Source of the DNA: an uncultured Mucispirillum sp. | GTDB taxonomy: Bacteria > Chrysiogenota > Deferribacteres > Deferribacterales > Mucispirillaceae | Assembly: GCA_947177675.1 (NCBI GenBank) | Contig: CAMWVK010000102.1 | Location: 1-6,361 of the forward strand | Direction: 5' to 3' | DNA length: 6,361 nucleotides | Shown: piece after piece, positions 1 to 5,285 of the stretch | Layout: every line of letters starts with the position of its first letter | Position numbering within the stretch: position 1 is the first letter of the stretch | Notes under the pieces: generated by a model | The model's input: the letters and a program-made list of their open reading frames with translations, nothing else | Databases searched by the model: none | Told to the model about the DNA's origin: nothing | Translations under genes and position numbers: made by a program

Positions 1-479
1 ATATTAAAGTTTTTCATATTTAAAAATTCTTTTGTATGGTTTTTAAATATATTTTCAAGCAGAATATAATATTGACCTTTACTTATATTTGCTGTTTCTT
101 TAATAATATAAGCTAAATTTTCACTATAAAGTGTTTCCCTGCATAAATTAAGTATATTATCAGCTAAATCAAGGCTCATTTCGTTATCTATATTTGTATT
201 ATACTCATCATCACATATTTGAATATCAGCAGGCATATTTATGCTTAATATTTTTGCAGTATCAGGGTCTGTATTATCAAGAATATAGTTAATAACATTT
301 CTTGAAACTATATCAATAACAGTATTTCTTGCATTTTTTTGCAGCAGAGTATCTGCATATCCACTTTCAACAAAAGTGCCAGAAATATGCTGCTGGCTGT
401 ATATATCTGTATTTGATACAGCAAAAGAACAAAATGGAAGCAAAATAGATATTATAAAGATAAGTGATAATTTATTCAT
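1..479 (-). CDS. Exported or signal-anchored protein of unknown function, partial (C-terminus beyond the window)
   Basis: An open frame of 159 codons begins at ATG 477-479 and stays open to the window edge, so only the N-terminus is visible. I do not recognise the family. Residues 1-20 (MNKLSLIFIISILLPFCSFA) form a signal peptide: a lysine, a hydrophobic core, and an S-F-A site for cleavage before V21. The cysteine at 17 is not in a proper lipobox (L-P-F-C), so a lipoprotein is unlikely. The following ~140 residues are polar and look helical, rich in Asn, Asp, Ile and Leu, with no second membrane segment yet. The gene starts 15 bp after the response regulator stop, with only a weak ribosome site (ACAGGCAG). 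Because OmpR-type regulators are often followed by their kinase, this could be the N-terminal anchor and periplasmic sensor domain of a histidine kinase. No kinase motif is inside the window, so that is inference. A plain secreted protein is equally possible. Confidence 0.8.
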   Translation of the reverse strand, partial: MNKLSLIFIISILLPFCSFAVSNTDIYSQQHISGTFVESGYADTLLQKNARNTVIDIVSRNVINYILDNTDPDTAKILSINMPADIQICDDEYNTNIDNEMSLDLADNILNLCRETLYSENLAYIIKETANISKGQYYILLENIFKNHTKEFLNMKNFN

Positions 480-494
480 ATACTGCCTGTTATT

Positions 495-1199
495 CTACTT
501 TGTAATTTTATATCCAATACCTGAAACTGTCTGTATAATTGAAGGATTTTTAGGATTTTTTTCTATTTTCTGCCGTAAATTTTGTATATGAACATCTAAA
601 CTTCTGCTCCATCTGTAAAGAGTATTTTTCCCCCACAAGTCTTCTATTATAGCATCTCTGTTTAATGTTTCACCAGCATGACGGGCAAAATATACAAGCA
701 GTTCAAATTCTTTAGGTGTAAGGTTTAATGGAGCATTTTCACTTGTAGTAACATGTCTTTTAGAGTAATCAATTTTCAGACCTTGAAAGCAAATAATATC
801 GTTTCCACTGCCAGCATGCATTTCTATATGTTTATCAGACCTTCTTAAAACAGCCTTTATTCTTGCAATAAGCTCCATATTTTCAAAAGGTTTTGAAATA
901 TAATCATCTGCTCCATATTCTAAACATATAACTTTATCTGAAACACTGTCATTAGCTGATACCATGATAATAGGTATATCACTTTCCTGCCTGATAAGCC
1001 TGCAAAGCTGCTGACCATTTATATCTGGCAGAGATATATCTAAAAGGATAACATCAAATTTATCACTGCGAAATTTTTCAAGTCCTTCCATACCAGTATT
1101 AGCAGAAACCACATTGTATTTTTCAAGGGTCAAAAACATATTAAGAAGTTCGCAAATTTCCTTATCATCATCTACTATTAATACAGTTTTGTTATTCAT
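495..1199 (-). CDS. Two-component response regulator, OmpR/PhoB family
   Basis: A 234-residue DNA-binding response regulator of normal family length. Residues 4-119 form the receiver domain. The acidic pocket is D10-D12, the phospho-acceptor is D54 in the LLDISLPDINGQ segment, the switch residues are S81 and Y100, and the conserved lysine is K103 before P104-F105. Residues ~139-234 are the winged-helix effector domain typical of OmpR/PhoB: LTPKEFELL near the start, then a recognition-helix region (SRSLDVHIQNLRQKIE) and the closing wing (TVSGIGYKI). All phosphorylation residues are present, so it should be functional. The ATG directly abuts the stop codon of the LarA-like gene (TAA then ATG, no gap), with AAAGGTGT as ribosome site inside that gene's last codons, which points to translational coupling. 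The stimulus is unknown. The cognate kinase is not identifiable here; the next gene downstream is a candidate. Confidence 0.95.
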   Translation of the reverse strand: MNNKTVLIVDDDKEICELLNMFLTLEKYNVVSANTGMEGLEKFRSDKFDVILLDISLPDINGQQLCRLIRQESDIPIIMVSANDSVSDKVICLEYGADDYISKPFENMELIARIKAVLRRSDKHIEMHAGSGNDIICFQGLKIDYSKRHVTTSENAPLNLTPKEFELLVYFARHAGETLNRDAIIEDLWGKNTLYRWSRSLDVHIQNLRQKIEKNPKNPSIIQTVSGIGYKITK

Positions 1200-2321
1200 T
1201 TATATGACACCTTTGTTTGAGCAGCTGTCTAAAAATATGCTTAATTCATTGTCATTTAATGGATTAAGCCCTGCTTGAATAAATGCTGCATTAAGCTTTT
1301 CATTTTCAGGCAGTGCAATATGATAATTTAAAGTGTAATATTTTAATATGAAAGCATAAAATGATTCCATATAGTTGCTTTCATTAACATTATCTGCTAT
1401 TTCTGATAATGTATTATGATAAAATATTTCTTGAAATACTTTATTTCCAAAAGAATGAATATTATCTATATCAATTAGAAGTCTGCCGCCTTTTGATAAT
1501 TTTTTGCACGCATTTTCAATTAGTGTAATAAAATAAACAACATTATTATAACACTGCATTGCTATTTTCAATCCGTCATAAAGATATGGCACAGTTTGAG
1601 CTTTTTGTTTATCAAGTATAATATTTTGTGCTTCTATCTGGCTTATAAAAGTATCTCCTGCAAAAACTTCTTTATGTATATTATCTATGTTTTCATAATC
1701 TACTGGTATATTTATTGAAAATGAGTGTATTGCTTTGCCTGCTGTAATAAGTCCTTCCCGTATGCTTTCATAAACAGGGTTTCGTATAGTCAAACCGCTT
1801 GAAAGTTTATGCACATTATAAAGACTGTCCTGCAGGGCATATTTTATAACTGATGCAGCAGTTTTTGGAGCGGTGACTGCATTAAAAAGAGTAGTCACAC
1901 TTCCTAAAAAACCAGCATAAGCATTCATTATTACACTGCTTGCAGAAATAACTAAATCATAATCATATATATTTTTATTTACAAGCATTGGGGCTCTGCC
2001 TGCACATGCACCAAAAAACACATAATCATCTATAAGGCTTTGGTTAAAAATTGTTTGATACTGCATATACTTTACAGGTATATTATCAGAAATAACTGCA
2101 AAATTTTTGCCATAACATAAATCAGCTGTATAATCATAAATTTCTATATTTATATCAGGGCTTGCTATAAATAAAATACTACTGCTTTCTTTTATAAGGT
2201 CAGAAAGACTTTTGCTCATTAAAGGGCTGCTTTCTACTGCATCAATTACACAATTAATATCAGTATTTATTGTTTTAACAGGCTCATCCACCAATCTTAG
2301 ACATTGTCCGTTTAAAATCAT
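1200..2321 (-). CDS. Divergent LarA-family (DUF2088, lactate racemase-like) protein, probably non-racemase
   Basis: A predicted 373-residue protein. I recognise the nickel-pincer lactate racemase (LarA) fold from collinear family landmarks: an N-terminal segment (VIDAVESSPLMSKSLSDLI, residues 25-43) like the usual A-x-x-x-P-x-x-x-x-x-L-x-x-L stretch; DYDLVIS (120-126) then AYAGFLGS (134-141), aligning with the family's ADLLV...FFAGFSGG; R-N-P-V near 180-183 aligning with G-N-P-I; and E-V-F-A-G-D (218-223) aligning with AFAGN/D. The catalytic set looks lost: the His before AGF is N133, the cofactor Lys after the glycines aligns with T143, no His sits near 158-161, and the DxTR and GxHR segments are missing in a shortened N-terminal half. 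Family members run about 420-430 residues. I chose ATG 2319-2321, because GAGGAG lies 7 nt upstream and an earlier in-frame ATG at 2357 has no comparable site. It overlaps moaA by 38 bp. Its role is unknown; no larB, larC or larE is nearby. Confidence 0.65.
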   Translation of the reverse strand: MILNGQCLRLVDEPVKTINTDINCVIDAVESSPLMSKSLSDLIKESSSILFIASPDINIEIYDYTADLCYGKNFAVISDNIPVKYMQYQTIFNQSLIDDYVFFGACAGRAPMLVNKNIYDYDLVISASSVIMNAYAGFLGSVTTLFNAVTAPKTAASVIKYALQDSLYNVHKLSSGLTIRNPVYESIREGLITAGKAIHSFSINIPVDYENIDNIHKEVFAGDTFISQIEAQNIILDKQKAQTVPYLYDGLKIAMQCYNNVVYFITLIENACKKLSKGGRLLIDIDNIHSFGNKVFQEIFYHNTLSEIADNVNESNYMESFYAFILKYYTLNYHIALPENEKLNAAFIQAGLNPLNDNELSIFLDSCSNKGVI

Positions 2322-3270
2322 GATTTTGCTCCTCAATAGTAATACTATGCTCATCATGTTTTATATTTAATGACTGCATAATCTGCTTTACAAGCAATTC
2401 TTTATCTCTTATCCGTAAAGCTTCTTTAATATCTATTTCATTATCTGATAAAAGGCATGGTCTTATTTTGCCATCAGCAGTAATACGCAGTTTATCACAT
2501 TCTGAACAAAAGTGTTTAGAAATAGGGGTAATAATACCAATAATACCGCCATTATTAAGCTTATAGTTTACAGCAGGACCAGAATTTTTATCTCTGGGCA
2601 TTTCCTGTGGTTCAAAATCTTTAAGGCGTTTTATAATTTCATCGCCATATACAATATTTTTTTCACTCCAGTTTTCAGAATTACCAATAGGCATAAATTC
2701 TATAAACCTGCATATAATATTATATTTTGCAGAAAGTTCTGCAAAATTAACAATTTCATCATCATTAAAATCTCTAATAATAACAGAATTTACTTTTATA
2801 GGAGCAAAACCTGTTTCTGCAGCTTTTTTTATACCTGCAAGCACTTCATCTGTTTTATCAACACCTGTGATATATTTGTTTTTTGCAGGTATAAGAGAAT
2901 CAAGGCTTATGTTAAGCCTTTTAACACCAGCTTTATATAAATCTTCAGCATATTTTTCTAATAATGCACCGTTTGTAGTAAGCATTACTTCTTGAATATT
3001 TTCTATTTTAGTAAGTTTATCTAAAAACCGGCACATTCCTTCACGCACAAGTGGTTCGCCGCCTGTAATGCGTATTCTGTTTACACCAAGAGATGCAAAA
3101 ACTTCGCTGGCAAAAAGAATATCTTCATACCTTAATATATCAGAACATTTCAGCATTTCAAAATTATTATTAGGCATACAGTATTTACAGCGAAAATTAC
3201 ATCTGTCTGTAACTGATATGCGTAAATATTTAAGCTGTCTTCCAAATTTATCAATTGTTTCTTTATTCAT
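2284..3270 (-). CDS. moaA: GTP 3',8-cyclase MoaA (molybdenum cofactor biosynthesis, radical SAM)
   Basis: A full-length 328-residue MoaA. With MoaC it converts GTP to cyclic pyranopterin monophosphate, the first step of molybdopterin synthesis, in the cytoplasm. The radical-SAM cluster motif CxxxCxxC is C24, C28 and C31 (TDRCNFRCKYCMP), followed by the SAM-binding GGEP at residues 70-73. The second [4Fe-4S] site that binds GTP is C255, C258 and C272 (FCSECDKLR...IRPCL). The protein ends in Gly-Gly (MSKIGG), the conserved MoaA tail needed for activity. The start codon overlaps the end of tatC by 8 bp, and a modest AGAAG site precedes it. The last 38 bp overlap the LarA-like gene. No other moa, moe or mob gene is in the window, so the rest of the pathway is elsewhere. 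Sitting in a tat operon makes sense, because exported molybdoenzymes need both cofactor and Tat. Confidence 0.97.
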   Translation of the reverse strand: MNKETIDKFGRQLKYLRISVTDRCNFRCKYCMPNNNFEMLKCSDILRYEDILFASEVFASLGVNRIRITGGEPLVREGMCRFLDKLTKIENIQEVMLTTNGALLEKYAEDLYKAGVKRLNISLDSLIPAKNKYITGVDKTDEVLAGIKKAAETGFAPIKVNSVIIRDFNDDEIVNFAELSAKYNIICRFIEFMPIGNSENWSEKNIVYGDEIIKRLKDFEPQEMPRDKNSGPAVNYKLNNGGIIGIITPISKHFCSECDKLRITADGKIRPCLLSDNEIDIKEALRIRDKELLVKQIMQSLNIKHDEHSITIEEQNHDFKRTMSKIGG

Positions 3271-4057
3271 AAATTGCTACTTCTTTTATATTTTCTGGTT
3301 CTCTGCCAAATACTCTGGCAATATATATGCTAAGCTGATAAAGCATTAGTAAAGGCAGTGCCATTGCAAGCTGAGATACAACATCTGGTGGTGTCAAAAC
3401 TGCTGCTAATATAAATACTGCAACAATTGCATATCTTCTGTATTTTATAAGCATTTCATCATTAATTACACCTATTTTTGCAAGAAGAAATATTATTGCA
3501 GGCAGTTCAAAAACTATACCAAATGCAAGCACTAAATGCACAACAAATGACACATAGCTTGCCATAGAAAGTGTTGCATCTACATTATATGCAGGATTTG
3601 CAGCAAAACCTAAAAAGAATTTAAATCCAAATGGAAAAACTATAAAATAAGCAAATGATGCCCCAAGCACAAAAAGAATAGAAGCAAAAAACACAAAGCC
3701 ATATATATATTTTCTTTCATGCATATAAAGCCCTGGTGCAATAAAAAGCCATAACTGGTAAAGGATAAATGGAGTAGATACCATTAAAGCTGCAATAAAA
3801 GAAACTTTTACTTCCACAAAAAACATTTCTGTAATTTCTATCATAGTCATAGTGGCATTTTCAGGCAGAGCAGCAAGTATTGGTGCTTGTATAATCTGCA
3901 CAAGTTTTTCCCCTTGTGAATAACCTGCAATAAAAAGCACTATTAAAACTAAAATAATGTATTTTAAGCGTTTTTTTATTTCTTCTAAATGCTCAATAAG
4001 TGGATATTCTTTTTGCACCTGTTTAGATTTTTTATTTATATTTACATTGTTTGACAC
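3263..4057 (-). CDS. tatC: Sec-independent translocase subunit TatC
   Basis: A 264-residue inner-membrane protein, the receptor core of the twin-arginine translocase, which with TatB binds RR signal peptides of folded cargo. Six hydrophobic segments are visible. Family motifs are intact: HLEEIKKR (residues 23-30), the cytoplasmic loop LWLFIAPGLYMHE with F105 and E114 (corresponding to E. coli F94 and E103), the FELP segment with E184, and the late LTPPD...SQLAMALPLLMLYQLSIY stretch. The N-terminus has a ~17-residue polar, Lys/Asn-rich extension. The start is GTG (4055-4057), not ATG. It is preceded by AAAGGT in the end of tatB, and the next methionine (M70) would cut off the first membrane helix. 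Only 4 bp separate it from the tatB-like gene, and its 3' end overlaps moaA by 8 bp, indicating one transcript. Confidence 0.97.
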   Translation of the reverse strand: MSNNVNINKKSKQVQKEYPLIEHLEEIKKRLKYIILVLIVLFIAGYSQGEKLVQIIQAPILAALPENATMTMIEITEMFFVEVKVSFIAALMVSTPFILYQLWLFIAPGLYMHERKYIYGFVFFASILFVLGASFAYFIVFPFGFKFFLGFAANPAYNVDATLSMASYVSFVVHLVLAFGIVFELPAIIFLLAKIGVINDEMLIKYRRYAIVAVFILAAVLTPPDVVSQLAMALPLLMLYQLSIYIARVFGREPENIKEVAIYE

Positions 4058-4061
4058 TATA

Positions 4062-4433
4062 TTAACCTTTATTTTCTTCTATTTTATTAGTATTTGTATT
4101 TGTATTATTAGAAGCATTTTCTAATGCTGCTGTTTCTAATTTTGTAGGTTTTGGATTATCATCAGGGTTTGATTCAAATTTATCTTCCCACTGGCTTTTA
4201 TACTGCTCAGCATAAGACTGTATTTTATCTTCATTTGTTTCTTTAGTTCTGCTTGATGTTCTAATATTATTATCATTAACATTAACTGTCTGTTTCATTT
4301 CATTAAATGTCCGCTTAAACTCTCCATAGCCTTTGCCTATAGATTTAGCAACATCAGGCAGTCTTTTAGGACCAACAACAAATAATATAACAAGTGCAAT
4401 AATTGCAATTTCCCACATACTTAAACCAAACAT
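4062..4433 (-). CDS. tatB: Twin-arginine translocase subunit, TatA/TatB family, TatB-like
   Basis: A 123-residue Tat protein with a single N-terminal membrane helix (residues ~5-20), a G21-P22 hinge, an amphipathic helix (~23-47) and a charged, low-complexity tail. TatB features are E8 in the membrane helix and the GPKRLP hinge, as in E. coli TatB (E8, G21, P22). TatA usually has a different polar residue and F-G at this place. The start is supported by GAGG about 9 nt upstream of the ATG. The tail is acidic and Asn/Thr-rich (NNTNTNTNK), partly encoded by a short hexamer repeat. It is the first gene of the apparent operon, 4 bp before tatC. No separate TatA is in the window: one may be elsewhere, or this protein may serve both roles as in minimal Tat systems. 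The A versus B assignment is the uncertain part; family membership is not. Confidence 0.85.
   Translation of the reverse strand: MFGLSMWEIAIIALVILFVVGPKRLPDVAKSIGKGYGEFKRTFNEMKQTVNVNDNNIRTSSRTKETNEDKIQSYAEQYKSQWEDKFESNPDDNPKPTKLETAALENASNNTNTNTNKIEENKG
4091..4107. repeat. Short hexamer repeat (TATTTG, just under three copies) in the tatB tail
   Basis: TATTTG TATTTG TATTA lies on the plus strand, giving codons for alternating Asn and Thr near the C-terminus of the TatB-like protein. Gain or loss of a unit would add or remove two residues in frame, in a tail that tolerates length change. Probably of little consequence. Confidence 0.5.
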
Positions 4434-4463
4434 AAGAACGCCTCATTTCATATAAATGTGGTA

Positions 4464-4494
4464 TTAATATGCAATATTTATAAGGAAATTTCAA
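4464..4494 (-). promoter_or_regulatory. tatB: Candidate promoter of the tatB-tatC-moaA operon
   Basis: On the minus strand a TTGAAA hexamer (4489-4494) lies upstream of AT-rich -10 candidates: CATATT (4466-4471, 17-bp spacer) or TATTAA (4464-4469, 19-bp spacer). This places a start about 25 nt before the tatB ATG. The match is moderate and the region is AT-rich, so chance is a real alternative, as is read-through from tetR, which is on the same strand 81 bp upstream with no clear terminator between. The -35 hexamer sits inside TTACTTGAAA, which resembles the element family of the tetR divergent region. Confidence 0.4.
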
Positions 4495-4506
4495 GTAAAA
4501 ATAAAG

Positions 4507-4518
4507 GTAATGTTTTAT
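4507..4518 (+). promoter_or_regulatory. Half-palindrome GTAATGTTTTAT upstream of the tat operon
   Basis: These 12 bases are identical to the right arm of the 30-bp palindrome at 5170-5199. They overlap the last codon and stop of tetR and lie about 13 bp upstream of the candidate tat -35 hexamer. Only one arm is present; the other half is not recognisable. It may be a weaker binding site for the same regulator. The base composition is AT-rich, so coincidence cannot be excluded, although the match includes two G positions. Confidence 0.4.
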
Positions 4519-5057
4519 TCAAATACTTTTCCCTGCAAAATATTTTCTACTAACCCAACAAGTTCTTTTAGTGGAATTTCTTTTTGATTTTTAATCCATA
4601 ACAGGAAAATGCTGTGTAAACCAGATGATACGAAGTTATGTGCATAATAATCTGAAATATCTGCCTGTCTGTTTGTCTTAATAATATGTATTTTTGCCAT
4701 AAATTTTAGTAAAATATTTACAAATATTGGTGTTATGCTAATGATAGATATAAATTTTTTAATATTTTCATTACTGTCTATTGCTTTAAAGTATGTATAT
4801 ACTAAGTCATATATTGAAATTATGTTATTATCGTTAATATACTGCTCCATTTCACCTAAAAATGAATTAATGTAGTATATAACGATTTCTTCTTTTGATT
4901 CAAAAAGATAATAAAAAGTCTGCCTTGAAATATTAGCCTGCCTGCAAATATTTTTTACTGTTATATTATTATATTCTTCCTGTTCCATTAAAGTAAGCAG
5001 TGCTTCTAATATTCTTTTCTGCGATTTTAAAGCTGTTTTGTTTGTACCATGATACAT
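4515..5057 (-). CDS. TetR/AcrR-family transcriptional regulator
   Basis: A predicted 180-residue regulator with a one-domain TetR N-terminal helix-turn-helix: residues ~8-55 hold SQKRILEALLTLMEQ, then ITVKNICRQANISRQTFYYLFESKEEI, a near-consensus recognition motif. The all-helical remainder is the ligand and dimer domain, ending in FVSSGLHSIFLLWIKNQKE...LVGLVENIL, a pattern common in TetR proteins of the DhaS/AcrR type. The ligand is unknown. I chose ATG 5055-5057: the only candidate ribosome site is the G9 tract just before it, and the predicted transcript would begin near 5080. An in-frame ATG at 5073-5075 would add six residues (MVGGGK) but would have almost no leader and no ribosome site. 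The gene diverges from the cytochrome b gene and shares a control region full of repeats, so it most likely regulates itself and that gene. Its 3' end carries an echo of the same operator. Confidence 0.92.
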   Translation of the reverse strand: MYHGTNKTALKSQKRILEALLTLMEQEEYNNITVKNICRQANISRQTFYYLFESKEEIVIYYINSFLGEMEQYINDNNIISIYDLVYTYFKAIDSNENIKKFISIISITPIFVNILLKFMAKIHIIKTNRQADISDYYAHNFVSSGLHSIFLLWIKNQKEIPLKELVGLVENILQGKVFE

Positions 5058-5060
5058 TTT

Positions 5061-5069
5061 CCCCCCCCC
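5061..5069. repeat. G9/C9 homopolymer tract at the 5' end of tetR
   Basis: Nine consecutive C on the plus strand (G on the coding strand), separated from the tetR ATG by three A. Such a run is striking in ~30% GC DNA. It can act as the ribosome site, because G5 pairs with the CCUCC of 16S rRNA through one G-U wobble. It also lies within the frame from the upstream ATG (5073-5075). A slip of one base would change ribosome-site spacing and put the upstream ATG out of frame, so it is a candidate contingency tract. A sequencing or assembly error in the run length is the alternative. Confidence 0.85.
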
Positions 5070-5086
5070 AACCATCTGTATAGAAC

Positions 5087-5115
5087 ATTATATATATTAA
5101 TTATATAATTTTAAA
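5087..5115 (-). promoter_or_regulatory. Candidate tetR promoter
   Basis: On the minus strand a perfect TATAAT (5087-5092) follows a weak TTTAAA -35 (5110-5115) with a 17-bp spacer. Transcription would start near 5080, giving a ~23-nt leader that holds the G9 tract. This supports the ATG at 5055-5057 as the start. The surrounding sequence is AT-rich, so the -35 is uncertain; the -10 is good. Confidence 0.55.
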
Positions 5116-5134
5116 AAAAAAATCAATAAAAAAA
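5113..5134. promoter_or_regulatory. A-tracts upstream of the cytochrome b promoter (UP-element-like)
   Basis: Ten A (5113-5122) and seven A (5128-5134) end just before the candidate TTGACT -35 at 5136. Such tracts bend DNA and can contact the RNA polymerase alpha subunit. They also separate the two divergent promoters. The role is inferred only from position and composition. Confidence 0.35.
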
Positions 5135-5155
5135 CTTGACTTGAGTAATTTTTGA
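5132..5155 (+). repeat. Direct repeat copy 1, AAACTTGACTTGAGTAA core
   Basis: This copy matches 5251-5274 at 23 of 24 positions: an identical 17-base core, one mismatch, then TTTTGA. It contains the TTGACT that serves as candidate -35 for the cytochrome b gene and an imperfect palindrome TTgACTTGAGTAA. It lies upstream of the tetR -35. Best explained as a regulator-binding site. Confidence 0.8.
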
Positions 5156-5164
5156 TGTTATATA
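5136..5164 (+). promoter_or_regulatory. Candidate promoter of the cytochrome b gene
   Basis: TTGACT (5136-5141) and TATATA (5159-5164) are separated by 17 bp and preceded by A-tracts. The start would be near 5171, leaving a leader of about 115 nt that contains the 30-bp palindrome, a second inverted repeat and the second direct-repeat copy. The -35 lies inside direct-repeat copy 1 and the start point falls at the palindrome, so a bound regulator would block or control this promoter. The -10 is imperfect. Confidence 0.5.
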
Positions 5165-5169
5165 TATTT

Positions 5170-5199
5170 TATAAAACATTACACGAGTAATGTTTTATA
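5170..5199. promoter_or_regulatory. 30-bp palindrome, probable TetR operator
   Basis: Arms of 13 bp (TATAAAACATTAC and GTAATGTTTTATA) pair perfectly around a 4-bp centre ACGA. The centre reads TTACACGAGTAA, a symmetric form of the RAGTAA element seen in the flanking repeats. Length and symmetry suit a TetR dimer or pair of dimers. It lies at the predicted start of the cytochrome b transcript and ~80 bp upstream of the tetR -10. There is no U-tract after it, and it lies upstream of a gene, so it is not a simple terminator. Confidence 0.7.
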
Positions 5200-5234
5200 C
5201 ACATAAAAAACTGATTTAAGTAAGGTTTATGTGT
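5199..5234. repeat. Inverted repeat with 9-bp arms enclosing a degenerate RAGTAA element
   Basis: ACACATAAA (5199-5207) and TTTATGTGT (5226-5234) are perfect inverted arms around 18 bases. The enclosed stretch reads CTGATTTAAGTAA, a degenerate form of the direct repeat (one base shorter, two transitions). It sits immediately beside the 30-bp palindrome. It could be a second operator or, in RNA, a stem-loop in the cytochrome b leader. Confidence 0.6.
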
Positions 5235-5250
5235 TGGTTTGTCTGCATAT

Positions 5251-5274
5251 AAACTTGACTTGAGTAAATTTTGA
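5251..5274 (+). repeat. Direct repeat copy 2, next to the cytochrome b ribosome site
   Basis: The same 17-base core as 5132-5148, displaced by 119 bp, followed by aTTTTGA. Here TTGACT has no -10 at the right distance (17 bp on lies the GGAGG site), so this copy is unlikely to be a promoter. That supports a regulator-binding role for both copies. It ends three bases before GGAGG of the cytochrome b gene. Confidence 0.8.
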
Positions 5275-5285
5275 ATGGAGGAAAT

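Noticed and set aside
376..591. Plus-strand open frame of 71 codons
   Set aside because: It lies antisense to the exported protein start and the response regulator end, has no ribosome site and no recognisable features.
2322..2357. Longer start for the LarA-like protein (12 extra residues)
   Set aside because: The downstream ATG has GAGGAG at good spacing; the upstream ATG has no comparable site and would deepen the overlap with moaA.
2512..2940. Plus-strand open frame of 142 codons inside moaA
   Set aside because: It is antisense to an intact moaA and its composition (rich in Phe, Ile, Asn, Tyr) is typical of the reverse of AT-rich coding sequence.
3068..3349. Plus-strand open frame of 93 codons across the moaA/tatC junction
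   Set aside because: Antisense to two confident genes, with no family resemblance.
5271..5285. TTG start for the cytochrome b
   Set aside because: The GGAGG ribosome site lies between this TTG and the ATG at 5286, so only the ATG is served by it.
5058..5285. CRISPR array or replication iterons
   Set aside because: The repeats are few, uneven in length and spacing, and lie between divergent genes with promoters; an operator array explains them better. No cas or replication gene is present.
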